From NCBI GenBank assembly GCA_045430305.1, contig JAILXW010000001.1:1302001-1366000 (forward strand): DNA of 64,000 nt. The letters are read 5' to 3'. The number at the start of each line of letters is the position of its first letter. Within the stretch, counting starts at the first letter, position 1. Below are positions 49,292-57,414 of this stretch, one piece after another. The notes under the pieces were generated by a model. It searched no databases and had not been told where the DNA came from. It saw only the letters and a program-made list of their open reading frames with translations. The stretch comes from Agarilytica sp045430305 (GTDB lineage Bacteria > Pseudomonadota > Gammaproteobacteria > Pseudomonadales > Cellvibrionaceae). The position numbers and the translations under genes were made by a program.

Positions 49292-49603
49292 TTAACCAGT
49301 GATACCGGTGATTTTTACTTCGGTGTACCACTGACGGTGCCCTTGACGCTTCATGCTGTGCTTACGACGGCGAAACTTGATGATTTTCACTTTGTCTGCA
49401 CGGCCATGAGCCACAACTTCGGCACTCACTTTGGCGCCAGCAACAACGGGGGCACCAATCTTTAATTCTTCGCCATTTTTAACCAAAAGTACTTGGTCAA
49501 AATCTACGGTTTCACCCGTAGCAGCTTCAATTTTTTCTAAACGAAGGACTTCACCTTCTTCTACACGGTGTTGTTTACCACCGGCTGCAATAACTGCGTA
49601 CAT
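49292..49603 (-). CDS. rplU: 50S ribosomal protein L21
   Basis: The 103-residue product begins M-Y-A-V-I-A-A-G-G-K-Q-H-R-V and ends H-R-Q-W-Y-T-E-V-K-I-T-G-I, both typical of L21, with the K-F-R-R-R-K-H-S-M-K-R-Q-G-H-R-Q region for 23S rRNA binding. It is first in the rplU-rpmA-obgE-proB run. GGAG lies just upstream of the ATG. Confidence 0.97.
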   Translation of the reverse strand: MYAVIAAGGKQHRVEEGEVLRLEKIEAATGETVDFDQVLLVKNGEELKIGAPVVAGAKVSAEVVAHGRADKVKIIKFRRRKHSMKRQGHRQWYTEVKITGITG

Positions 49604-49732
49604 ATTTATGCTCCAAATTATGCTGTTTTGGACGATACGAAGCAGCGTTACTTCACCAGAATCTCTGGTTTGCTATGCATTTAAACGCCCAAAAGCGCGC
49701 AGAGCTTGCATCGTTAGATAAGAGGGGCGCGA

Positions 49733-49762
49733 ATTCTACTCGAAATGGACAGACTGAAGCAA
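49733..49762 (-). promoter_or_regulatory. candidate promoter of rplU-rpmA
   Basis: On the minus strand TTGCTT, an 18-base spacer and TAGAAT lie 130 bases before the rplU start. The match is moderate. It lies in the 311-base divergent gap (49604-49914) between rplU and ispB, whose other content is the ispB promoter; nothing else is seen there. Confidence 0.45.
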
Positions 49763-49853
49763 GAAAAAATGAGCCTCAACGCCACGCTCATCAGGGCTTT
49801 ACCTCATGCAGATCAAGTTTCAACCAACCTTAACCTAGCAAAGCTTCGCCTGC

Positions 49854-49882
49854 TTGACAGGCTTAAGTCTGCCCCCTAGCAT
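49854..49882 (+). promoter_or_regulatory. sigma-70 promoter of ispB
   Basis: TTGACA, a 17-base spacer and TAGCAT lie 33 bases before the ispB start codon. The -35 box and spacing are ideal and the -10 box matches at the key T-A and final A-T positions. Confidence 0.7.
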
Positions 49883-49914
49883 CGCGCGACAGAATTATAA
49901 GCCTTGGAAACGCC

Positions 49915-50877
49915 ATGTATTCCTTCCAAAAGGTTGTTCAAGATGAATTTGAGCAACTCAACCAATGCATCATCACACAACTCCACTCCGATGTCGGCCT
50001 GGTCGAAAATATTGGCCACTATATTGTCGATGCTGGTGGTAAACGCTTGCGCCCACTACTGGTATTACTTTTCGCCAAGAGCTTGGAGCACAACGATAAA
50101 ACACAGACTGACCTCGCAGCTATTATCGAGTTCATTCACACCGCGACCCTGTTGCATGACGACGTGGTCGACGTCAGTAGCCTGCGGCGCGGTCGCCCTA
50201 CAGCCAACGCTAAATGGGGCAATGCACCTAGCGTACTCGTGGGGGACTTTCTCTACTCTCGCGCATTTCAGATGATGGTGGAAATCGGTGATATGAGCCT
50301 GATGGGGATTCTATCCAACACCACCAATGTGATCGCCGAAGGTGAAGTACAGCAGCTAGTCAACGCCAAAGACCCCGATGTAAGCGAAGAAGCCTACCTA
50401 ACTGTAATTCACAAAAAAACGGCTGTTCTATTTGAGGCTGCCTGTGAGACTGCGATCGTACTGGCTGGCGGCAATATGGTTCAGCGCCAATCGGCTAAAA
50501 TATACGGTTATCACCTAGGCGTTGCCTTTCAGCTCATCGACGATGCATTAGACTACGAAGGCGATAGCGCTGAACTAGGTAAGAATGTTGGCGATGACCT
50601 GGCCGAAGGCAAACCCACCCTGCCTCTTATATACGCAATGAAACACGGCAGCGCGGCGGAGGCGGAACTAATTCGCAAAGCCATTCGCGAATGCGATGCC
50701 AGCCAGTTAGATACGATTGTGGAAACCGTTCGTGCTGTTGGCGGTCTGAAGTACGTACATGAACAGGCAAAAGAACACGTTGCCAAGGCTGAAGCATGCT
50801 TGAGTACAATTCCAGAATCTCAATACAAGCGAGCCTTGTTAGACCTAGCAAAATTTTCTATCGAACGAGCTCATTAG
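49915..50877 (+). CDS. ispB: octaprenyl diphosphate synthase
   Basis: The 320-residue product is a trans-prenyl synthase with the first Asp-rich motif L-L-H-D-D-V-V-D and the second L-I-D-D-A-L-D-Y. G-G-K-R-L-R-P is the substrate-binding start. Position opposite rplU and the length are typical of IspB, which makes the ubiquinone side chain. The exact chain length (C40 or other) cannot be read safely; the residues before the first motif are small and medium sized, compatible with long products. Confidence 0.94.
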   Translation: MYSFQKVVQDEFEQLNQCIITQLHSDVGLVENIGHYIVDAGGKRLRPLLVLLFAKSLEHNDKTQTDLAAIIEFIHTATLLHDDVVDVSSLRRGRPTANAKWGNAPSVLVGDFLYSRAFQMMVEIGDMSLMGILSNTTNVIAEGEVQQLVNAKDPDVSEEAYLTVIHKKTAVLFEAACETAIVLAGGNMVQRQSAKIYGYHLGVAFQLIDDALDYEGDSAELGKNVGDDLAEGKPTLPLIYAMKHGSAAEAELIRKAIRECDASQLDTIVETVRAVGGLKYVHEQAKEHVAKAEACLSTIPESQYKRALLDLAKFSIERAH

Positions 50878-51012
50878 ACTCTACTCATATGAGTCAAATG
50901 AGCTATCTTGTTCAGTACGCACTTTAAAAGCATCGTTTTACGTTCAAGCCAGCATCATTTCTGGCTGCGAAAAATAAGAACAACCGCCCAAAACTAGGCC
51001 CGAGAGCACATA

Positions 51013-52656
51013 ATGGAGACACGATCCCTTGCCGATTTTTATTCCAATTGGTCCGAATTCGAAGAGGAAGCTTCTCGCTGGCAAGATATTACGCTTACCT
51101 CTTTATTTGAAACAGATAAAAACCGCGCAGATCGCTTTTCAGCCAGCGGTGCAGGCCTCGACTTAGACTTCTCAAAAAATCATTTTGACAAAAAATCTTT
51201 TGAGCTTTTGCTTGGTCTTTGCGAGCAGGCAGATTTAAAAGGCGCAATTAAAAAATTATTGCGCGGCGGCCGAGTCAACAACACCGAAAACCGGCAGGCC
51301 CTTCACACCGCGTTACGCTTTACCGAACACGCGGTAACAGACGAACAAAAAAGCTCGGCTGCGAGCCTGGAAAAAATGTCGGCGCTGATAGATCGAGTGC
51401 ACAGCGGCGAATGGAAAGGGTTTAAGGGCGATAAAATTACCGATGTAGTCAATATTGGAATCGGTGGTTCTGACCTTGGGCCACGTATGGTAACCAAGGC
51501 GCTTACGCCCTATCACACAAAACACGTAAACGTGCATTTTATTGCGAACATCGATGGCGCTGAGATCAGTGATTTATTCGCACAAATCGCACCAGAAACC
51601 ACCCTTTTTATTATTGCATCCAAATCTTTTTCTACCCTAGAAACACTGCAAAATTCGCTCGCGGCTCGCCAGTGGATGATCTACAACGGCTGTGAAAAAG
51701 AAGATTTAGCCAAACATTTTATTGCCATCTCTTCCAAAATCGATAAAGCCGTTGAATTTGGCATTGCGGAAGAAAATATATTCCCGATTTGGGATTGGGT
51801 TGGCGGGCGCTATTCGCTTTGGTCAGCCATTGGTATGCCCATTGCGTTTGCTGTTGGAATGGAAAACTTTAATAAACTGCGTGAAGGCGCAGCTGCGATG
51901 GACCAACATTTCATTACAGCGCCTTTTGAACGCAACATTCCCGTCATTATGGCGCTGACAGTCTTTTGGTATTCAAACGTTCTTGGCTGCCACAGCCAAG
52001 CCGTACTTCCTTATGCCCACCACTTGCAATTATTACCGGCGTATTTGCAACAGCTGGAAATGGAAAGCAATGGTAAGTCTGTTACCAAATCTGGTGCGCG
52101 TGTAGATTACCAAACCGGCTCCATCGTTTGGGGCACAGAAGGCACCAATGGCCAGCATTCTTTCCACCAACTATTACATCAAGGCACCATCGTTGCGCCC
52201 AGCGATTTTATTTGCACACTGCGATCGCATCACGCCTTAGAACACCAACACAAACTGCTATTTTCGAATTGTGTGGCACAAAGCCAAGCCCTTATGTTCG
52301 GTCGTGACTACGATACCGCGTTCGCAGAATTATGCGCCCAAGGCTACAAAGAAGAAGATGCTCTAACTCTAGCCCCACACAAAGTGCACGAGGGCAACCG
52401 CCCCAGCAGTATGATTTCGATGGAACAACTTACACCGCAAACCCTGGGCGCACTCATAGCCGCATACGAACACAAGGTATTTACCCTTGGCACATTATGG
52501 GACATTAACTCCTTCGACCAATGGGGTGTAGAACTCGGCAAAGTGCTCGGCACTCATGTAGCCACCGCCATCGACACCACAGACGTGCCAGCCGAGTGGG
52601 ACTCCTCTTCGAAGAAGATTATTCAAAGCTATATTGATCACAATGGAAGCTTGTAA
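51013..52656 (+). CDS. pgi: glucose-6-phosphate isomerase
   Basis: The 547-residue product shows the Pgi signatures I-G-I-G-G-S-D-L-G-P, D-W-V-G-G-R-Y-S-L-W-S-A-I-G and the catalytic G-T-N-G-Q-H-S-F-H-Q-L-L-H-Q-G-T. It interconverts glucose- and fructose-6-phosphate. The length is normal. It follows ispB by 135 bases on the same strand and is likely its own transcription unit. Confidence 0.97.
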   Translation: METRSLADFYSNWSEFEEEASRWQDITLTSLFETDKNRADRFSASGAGLDLDFSKNHFDKKSFELLLGLCEQADLKGAIKKLLRGGRVNNTENRQALHTALRFTEHAVTDEQKSSAASLEKMSALIDRVHSGEWKGFKGDKITDVVNIGIGGSDLGPRMVTKALTPYHTKHVNVHFIANIDGAEISDLFAQIAPETTLFIIASKSFSTLETLQNSLAARQWMIYNGCEKEDLAKHFIAISSKIDKAVEFGIAEENIFPIWDWVGGRYSLWSAIGMPIAFAVGMENFNKLREGAAAMDQHFITAPFERNIPVIMALTVFWYSNVLGCHSQAVLPYAHHLQLLPAYLQQLEMESNGKSVTKSGARVDYQTGSIVWGTEGTNGQHSFHQLLHQGTIVAPSDFICTLRSHHALEHQHKLLFSNCVAQSQALMFGRDYDTAFAELCAQGYKEEDALTLAPHKVHEGNRPSSMISMEQLTPQTLGALIAAYEHKVFTLGTLWDINSFDQWGVELGKVLGTHVATAIDTTDVPAEWDSSSKKIIQSYIDHNGSL

Positions 52657-52794
52657 CCCAGCCTTTGAGGGTAGGCATTACCGTTTTAATCGCGTATCAC
52701 AGCTTTATCACAAACGCTCACAGACATAGAACTTTGACTTTCACCCTTAGTCATACCCTGTACAATTGTTTACAACCAAGCATTAACAAGCAAG

Positions 52795-52834
52795 CTGTAA
52801 CAATTGACCTGTAACAACAATTGATCTGTAACAA
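52795..52834 (+). repeat. three CTGTAACAA direct repeats before bufA
   Basis: CTGTAACAA occurs at 52795, 52809 and 52826. The first two units continue as ...TTGAC and ...CAATTGAT, so the array is an imperfect tandem of 14- and 17-base units. It ends 34 bases before the bufA start codon, where a regulator or alternative sigma factor would act. A similar TGTACAATTG lies further upstream at about 52759. Confidence 0.85.
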
Positions 52835-52868
52835 CCAACCATAAATAAGGTGATCTCAGGAGCCTACT

Positions 52869-53129
52869 ATGAAAAAAATGACTAAAACAATTGCGATTTC
52901 TAGTGCCATTACTGCAGGTATTATGATGGCGAGTGCTGGCGACGTATACGCAGGTAAAAAAATGGAAAAATGCTATGGCATTGCCAAAGCAGGCAAAAAT
53001 GACTGCGCCGCCGGCCCAGGCACTAGTTGTGCCGGCTCTAGCAAAACCGACGCCCAGAAAGATGCTTGGATGTATGTTGCAAAAGGCACTTGTGAAAAAA
53101 TTGTTGGCGGTAGCAAAGAACCTAAATAA
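52869..53129 (+). CDS. bufA: bufferin precursor, DUF2282 family
   Basis: The 86-residue product has a Sec signal peptide (basic start, hydrophobic run, V-Y-A cleavage near residue 28) and a short mature part with four Cys (35, 46, 54, 75) in E-K-C-Y-G-I-A-K-A-G-K-N-D-C, T-S-C-A-G and G-T-C-E-K-I-V-G-G. This is the DUF2282 bufferin pattern. In characterised systems the Cys are converted to thiooxazole-type groups by the MNIO enzyme and the exported peptide binds copper. AGGAG lies seven bases before the ATG. It is followed by two hairpins and then the enzyme gene. Confidence 0.9.
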   Translation: MKKMTKTIAISSAITAGIMMASAGDVYAGKKMEKCYGIAKAGKNDCAAGPGTSCAGSSKTDAQKDAWMYVAKGTCEKIVGGSKEPK

Positions 53130-53138
53130 GTACTTATG

Positions 53139-53163
53139 AATCGCACTTCCTCGAGGTGCGATT
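53139..53163 (+). terminator. hairpin behind bufA, partial terminator
   Basis: AATCGCAC and GTGCGATT pair around a nine-base loop, followed by TTATT, nine bases after the bufA stop. This can end most transcripts after the precursor gene and let a minority continue to the enzyme genes, giving more precursor than enzyme. Confidence 0.7.
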
Positions 53164-53235
53164 TTATTCCCTCTCTTATTTTTGCCTCTCTCGAGAAGGT
53201 TTTAACTGTCGGATTCGGGGCTGGCCTCGCCGTCA

Positions 53236-53257
53236 GTGTATTCACGCACGAATACAC
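53236..53257. other. second hairpin in the bufA-bufB gap
   Basis: GTGTATTC and GAATACAC pair perfectly around ACGCAC. There is no T run behind it, so it is more likely an RNA processing or stabilising structure than a terminator. It ends 51 bases before the bufB start. Confidence 0.6.
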
Positions 53258-53308
53258 ACCTTAAAATAACGAGCGAATTAATGTGAAATATTCTCTGCCT
53301 TTTCCCCC

Positions 53309-54148
53309 ATGAGCACACTTCCCCTCTCCAGCGGCGTAGGCCTTAAGGCCCAACACTATCAATATTTATTGGAAAACCCTAATAGTGTTGGTTGGCTAGA
53401 AGTACACCCCGAAAACTATATGGGCGCTGGTGGTGCACCACATCAATACCTAACATCTCTGCGAGAAAACTACCCCCTTTCTATGCACGGTGTTGGTATG
53501 TCTTTGGGAAGTAGTGAAGGAATACATTCAAAACATTTACAAAATCTCAAAGCGCTTGTTGACCGCTACCAGCCCGAGCAGGTCTCTGAGCATTTGTCTT
53601 GGAGTCACTGGAACAGTCATTATTTAAATGATTTATTACCCCTACCTTACACAAAAGAAAGCTTGCAGACTATTTGCAACAACATAGACAAGGTTCAAAA
53701 TATATTGGGCCGACATATTCTCATAGAAAACCCTTCTACCTATATCGATTTCACGCAAAACGATTATTCAGAAACAGATATGTTTCGCGAAATTATTAAA
53801 AAAACAGGCTGCGGTATTCTTCTCGATATCAATAACGTTTATGTATGCGCAAACAACCATGAGTTTAGCGCGCAAGAATACCTCGACGCATTTCCAATTG
53901 AAGCAGTGGAAGAAGTTCACCTGGCTGGCCACACCCGCCAAACACTGACTAACGGCAAAGAAATTTGCATTGACGACCATGGCTCAGCAGTAACAGAAGC
54001 TGTCTGGACACTATACGAATATTTTATTTCTAACACCCAGCGCGCTTTCCCGACATTGATCGAATGGGATACTGACGTACCCAATGTTGAGACCTTGCTT
54101 TCACAGGCCGCTCTTGCTGAAAAAAAAGCGATAGGCGCACTGTCATGA
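53309..54148 (+). CDS. bufB: MNIO-family (DUF692) peptide-modifying enzyme
   Basis: The 279-residue product is a TIM-barrel multinuclear non-heme iron oxidase. Metal-ligand motifs in order are M-H-G-V-G-M-S-L-G, S-E-H-L-S-W-S, I-E-N-P-S-T-Y, L-L-D-I-N-N-V-Y-V, H-L-A-G-H and D-D-H-G, ending I-E-W-D-T-D-V-P. It oxidises Cys residues of the precursor BufA using iron and oxygen. No signal peptide is present, so modification occurs in the cytoplasm before export. The stop overlaps the bufC start (ATGA). Confidence 0.95.
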   Translation: MSTLPLSSGVGLKAQHYQYLLENPNSVGWLEVHPENYMGAGGAPHQYLTSLRENYPLSMHGVGMSLGSSEGIHSKHLQNLKALVDRYQPEQVSEHLSWSHWNSHYLNDLLPLPYTKESLQTICNNIDKVQNILGRHILIENPSTYIDFTQNDYSETDMFREIIKKTGCGILLDINNVYVCANNHEFSAQEYLDAFPIEAVEEVHLAGHTRQTLTNGKEICIDDHGSAVTEAVWTLYEYFISNTQRAFPTLIEWDTDVPNVETLLSQAALAEKKAIGALS

Positions 54149-54933
54149 CCCTGCCAGTCAAAACAAAACAACTAGCAACATTTCAACGCGCCATGCACGA
54201 TTTTGTTTTTTACGGAACAGAGCCCGACGCGATAGCTAACACCCTAGTGGATTATTCAGAGGACGAACTTCGCGAACGGCTTAGCATCTACCAAAACAAC
54301 ACCTACTACTCATTGATTGAAGCTATTAAAGATCTTTACCCAAGCGTAGTTGCAACCATAGGGGAAGAACTCGTTGGCGCTTGCGCACGCGAATGGTTAG
54401 AACACAACCCTCCTACTTCACCAGCGATGGTGGCATTCGGCCAGGGTTTTAACGAATTTATTGGCCAGCACCCTACGACACAAGACTTCGCTTATATTGG
54501 CGATCTCGCCACCTTTGATTTATTACAACATCAGAGCTACCACGCGGCCGACGACCAGCCACTAGCTCCCGACGCATTTACAGAATTAAAACCAGAGGCA
54601 TTAGCAAACTCACGAATTCAAGCGCTCGACTCCGTACGCTTATTTCGCTCAGACTTTGCAGTCTTCGATATTTGGCGTTTAGCGAGCGGGCAAACTGAAG
54701 ACCCGGTTAACGCGGATACACCCCAGCACATACTGATAATTCGCCCCAAGAGCGAAGTCGCAGCCTATGAGCTAAACCCCGCCTTCTATGGTTTTTTCCA
54801 CTCGCTACTACACGCACAAACATTACAAGAAGCACTAGAAGTGGCCACAGAAATCGATGAGAAGTTTAATCCGACTCAAGCGATTCAACTTCTCGTGCAA
54901 TCCGAATTTACTCACAAAATTATTGGAGAATAA
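54145..54933 (+). CDS. bufC: MNIO partner protein, DUF2063 family
   Basis: The 262-residue product starts with the DUF2063 region (F-Q-R-A-M-H-D-F-V, R-L-S-I-Y-Q-N-N-T-Y-Y-S-L, L-Y-P-S-V-V-A-T-I-G-E-E) and has a less conserved C-terminal half. In bufferin systems this partner binds the precursor signal region and presents it to the MNIO enzyme. The four-base overlap with bufB indicates coupled translation and a complex. Confidence 0.92.
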   Translation: MTLPVKTKQLATFQRAMHDFVFYGTEPDAIANTLVDYSEDELRERLSIYQNNTYYSLIEAIKDLYPSVVATIGEELVGACAREWLEHNPPTSPAMVAFGQGFNEFIGQHPTTQDFAYIGDLATFDLLQHQSYHAADDQPLAPDAFTELKPEALANSRIQALDSVRLFRSDFAVFDIWRLASGQTEDPVNADTPQHILIIRPKSEVAAYELNPAFYGFFHSLLHAQTLQEALEVATEIDEKFNPTQAIQLLVQSEFTHKIIGE

Positions 54934-54935
54934 CA

Positions 54936-55385
54936 ATGAAAATATTCCACATGATCGGCAACTACGCCAAAAAAATTAGCGACATCGTACCCGCGTCAGG
55001 CGTATTACTGCTTGGTCGCATCGCCATCTTTTTTGTTTTTTGGCGCTCGGTACAAACCAAAATAGACGGCTTAAACGTATTCGGGCAAAACTTTGCTTTT
55101 TGGAATATCACAGACAGCACCATCATGCTCTTTGAATACGAGTACGGACTGCCTCTTCCCACCGTTATGGCCTACCTCGGCACCTTTGGTGAATTCTTTC
55201 TTTCGCTAGGCATCATATTTGGATTTTTAACCCGTTTAAGCGCGCTCGGACTTATCATTATGACAGGCGTCATCCAGTTCGTTTACCCAGAAGCTTGGAC
55301 AACCCATATTCTTTGGGTAGGTATTTTGTTTTACTTATTGAAAGAAGGCGGTGGTGATTTAGCTTTGGACCGTATCCTAAAGTAA
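54936..55385 (+). CDS. DoxX-family membrane protein
   Basis: The 149-residue product has four hydrophobic segments and the DoxX pattern: L-L-L-G-R-I-A-I-F-F-V-F-W-R, Y-L-G-T-F-G-E-F-F-L-S-L-G, and a last helix ending K-E-G-G-G-D-L-A-L-D. Such proteins often end DUF692/DUF2063 operons. A role in redox or in export of the modified peptide is guessed, not shown. It lies two bases behind bufC and is closed by a terminator. Confidence 0.9.
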   Translation: MKIFHMIGNYAKKISDIVPASGVLLLGRIAIFFVFWRSVQTKIDGLNVFGQNFAFWNITDSTIMLFEYEYGLPLPTVMAYLGTFGEFFLSLGIIFGFLTRLSALGLIIMTGVIQFVYPEAWTTHILWVGILFYLLKEGGGDLALDRILK

Positions 55386-55472
55386 TACATCACTTGACCA
55401 TGCTATTGCCAAAAGCAACCCGATTTTCGAGTGAAGTGCACTATAAGCCGTTGCGCTTAAACTGAAAGCAAA

Positions 55473-55503
55473 TCTCTCGCCGCTTAACAGGCGAGAGAGT
55501 TTT
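55473..55503 (+). terminator. rho-independent terminator of bufferin operon
   Basis: TCTCTCGCC and GGCGAGAGA pair around an eight-base loop and are followed by GTTTTATTATTTT. It lies 88 bases past the DoxX stop and can also slow the convergent esterase transcript. Confidence 0.85.
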
Positions 55504-55563
55504 ATTATTTTGGAAAAAAGTTAGGCGACTAAATTTCCTGCCAGTTACGGCATTTAGAACTTT

Positions 55564-57270
55564 CTAAAACGGGATAACTTTGTCATTTTTGGTGTCGGTC
55601 GCCACCAAGCCCCCTTTTACTGGCGTTATACCATTTTCCACCCACGCTTCTAATTTATCCATCGCAATTTCGGCGTAGCCTTGCACTGGTGTCATTTCGT
55701 CAGCGATATTCACGTCATTCGCTACACCATTTAAATCAAAATCAATATGCGTACCGGGGTCTGCATGAGTTTCTATATGCATACCATCTTTAATGAGGTA
55801 CAGACGATGGAGGTCTGGATTACCGAATTGCGATACAGCATCCCGGTACGCATAAGCCTGCCCCTTTAAGGAAATAATGCCATCTTTAGTACCTTGTATT
55901 TCAATAAGTGGAACACTAAACTCTGCCGTGTTAGAAATTTCTAACATGTGCTCAACCGCTTCTTCAGTAAAACCTAAAGTGCGTTTGTTTTTATCCATAA
56001 AACTATAAAATGTAGGTTTTATTGGTTGACCCACCACACCAATATTACGGGGGCTATATTTACGAGACTGAAATTCATTGTCGCCTCTAAACTCGGCCAA
56101 AAAAGATTGGGGAACTCTATTAAAATATCCAAGCCCCGCCAAATGTCTGCGGCCTTCGTTATCTTTAAGCCGATCAAAAAAGGCGCTGTACACCCCCCAT
56201 ATTGGCGCAGAGTCCGAGTGAAACCCGCACTCCGACACCATTTTGTCATATACACTAGAAAAGGCAGGACGCAGGTTAAACGCTATTGTATTTGCCGCTG
56301 AATTCTCATCGTAGAACCACCCCATAGTTAAGGCGGCACAAATATGAGTACCGATAAGCGTGTAATTCGATTTTTCCGCATATTCTACTGGCGTAACCTC
56401 TCCATCTTGATTGCCATCCATAATTTCGGCACGAGGAAAGTACACGGCTGACCAAGTAAGGCCACCATCAAAAATTCTTTCTTGCCCGTCTTTAACTCTG
56501 GCATGATCAATCTCTAAAGCTAAGCGCGACTGCAACCCTCCGTTACTTACGCCTACGGTATAAACCTGTTTTGGATCGACACCGGTGGAAGCTTTAATTG
56601 TTTGCATTCCCGCTATTGCGAGATCGATCATTAAACGCCCCCAATGCCGGGTAATATGTTTACCTGCATATAAATCTGCAGCGCCATTGCGTAAGCCTTT
56701 GTCCCCTCCGATTGTGGCATAGCCTTTTTTTAGTAACCATGGGCTCAACAAACTAGCAGTGCCATATTCGTTACGCACACCGGATGTACCAAAGACAACA
56801 AGATTCCCGTTCCAATGATCTGGAATCACTAAACTTACTGTTTGAACACGCGTATTTTCCGACTCTCCCGCAGTCAATATTCCTGTGACTTCGTAGCCCG
56901 AAATTGGGTCATAAACATCGGGAGAAAACAGCGTAGAACTAATATTATTTGGCTGAAGCCGAGCCACTTTAATTTGCTCTTTGGGGGGCAATAAAGCGAC
57001 ATCTTCTGACGACATACCCCAGTAGGCGATATGATTAATCCCTATTCCTGCACTGCCGTCATAATGAATAACATGAGCGTTTTCAAAAAGCGCGTCTAAC
57101 TTTTCGGGTACTGAAACACCCGGTATAAATGTTACCGAGGAAGAAGTGGTGCGCGTTGGGCTGCATCCGCTGATGAGCACTGCAATTGCCGCAGCGACAA
57201 TAGGCCATACACTCACGCCAGTTCGAACATTCACATTTGATCCCTTCTTGTGGTTATCGAAATATGTCAA
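55564..57270 (-). CDS. lipoprotein alpha/beta-hydrolase (esterase)
   Basis: The 568-residue product has a lipoprotein signal with lipobox I-S-G-C (Cys36 from the first Met; the in-frame GTG 12 codons later gives a shorter leader). The nucleophile motif is V-G-V-S-N-G-G, and candidate acid and His are in Q-G-T-K-D-G-I and K-D-G-M-H-I-E-T-H. It resembles 3-hydroxybutyrate-oligomer hydrolases and tannase-like enzymes. A D-G-N-Q-D-G-E-V-T-P-V-E loop near residue 284 looks like an EF-hand calcium site. It stands alone, convergent with the bufferin operon. Confidence 0.72.
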   Translation of the reverse strand: MTYFDNHKKGSNVNVRTGVSVWPIVAAAIAVLISGCSPTRTTSSSVTFIPGVSVPEKLDALFENAHVIHYDGSAGIGINHIAYWGMSSEDVALLPPKEQIKVARLQPNNISSTLFSPDVYDPISGYEVTGILTAGESENTRVQTVSLVIPDHWNGNLVVFGTSGVRNEYGTASLLSPWLLKKGYATIGGDKGLRNGAADLYAGKHITRHWGRLMIDLAIAGMQTIKASTGVDPKQVYTVGVSNGGLQSRLALEIDHARVKDGQERIFDGGLTWSAVYFPRAEIMDGNQDGEVTPVEYAEKSNYTLIGTHICAALTMGWFYDENSAANTIAFNLRPAFSSVYDKMVSECGFHSDSAPIWGVYSAFFDRLKDNEGRRHLAGLGYFNRVPQSFLAEFRGDNEFQSRKYSPRNIGVVGQPIKPTFYSFMDKNKRTLGFTEEAVEHMLEISNTAEFSVPLIEIQGTKDGIISLKGQAYAYRDAVSQFGNPDLHRLYLIKDGMHIETHADPGTHIDFDLNGVANDVNIADEMTPVQGYAEIAMDKLEAWVENGITPVKGGLVATDTKNDKVIPF

Positions 57271-57384
57271 TCAGTTTGCAAGATATAGTATTTAGAATAG
57301 CGAAGAATATGCATACAGCCAAACAAACACGGTTTGACCGATACAGGCTTATAAAATATCTGAGAAATATTCGATGAAAAGATT

Positions 57385-57414
57385 AAAAAGTACGACTTAT
57401 TCGTCGTACTTTTT
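57385..57414. terminator. palindromic terminator overlapping phosphomannomutase 3' end
   Basis: AAAAAGTACGAC and GTCGTACTTTTT pair perfectly around a six-base loop. On the minus strand the left arm is made by the last codons of the phosphomannomutase gene, and the loop contains its stop codon. The U run follows at once, so the gene is ended within three bases of its stop. The symmetry makes it work on both strands. Confidence 0.88.
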
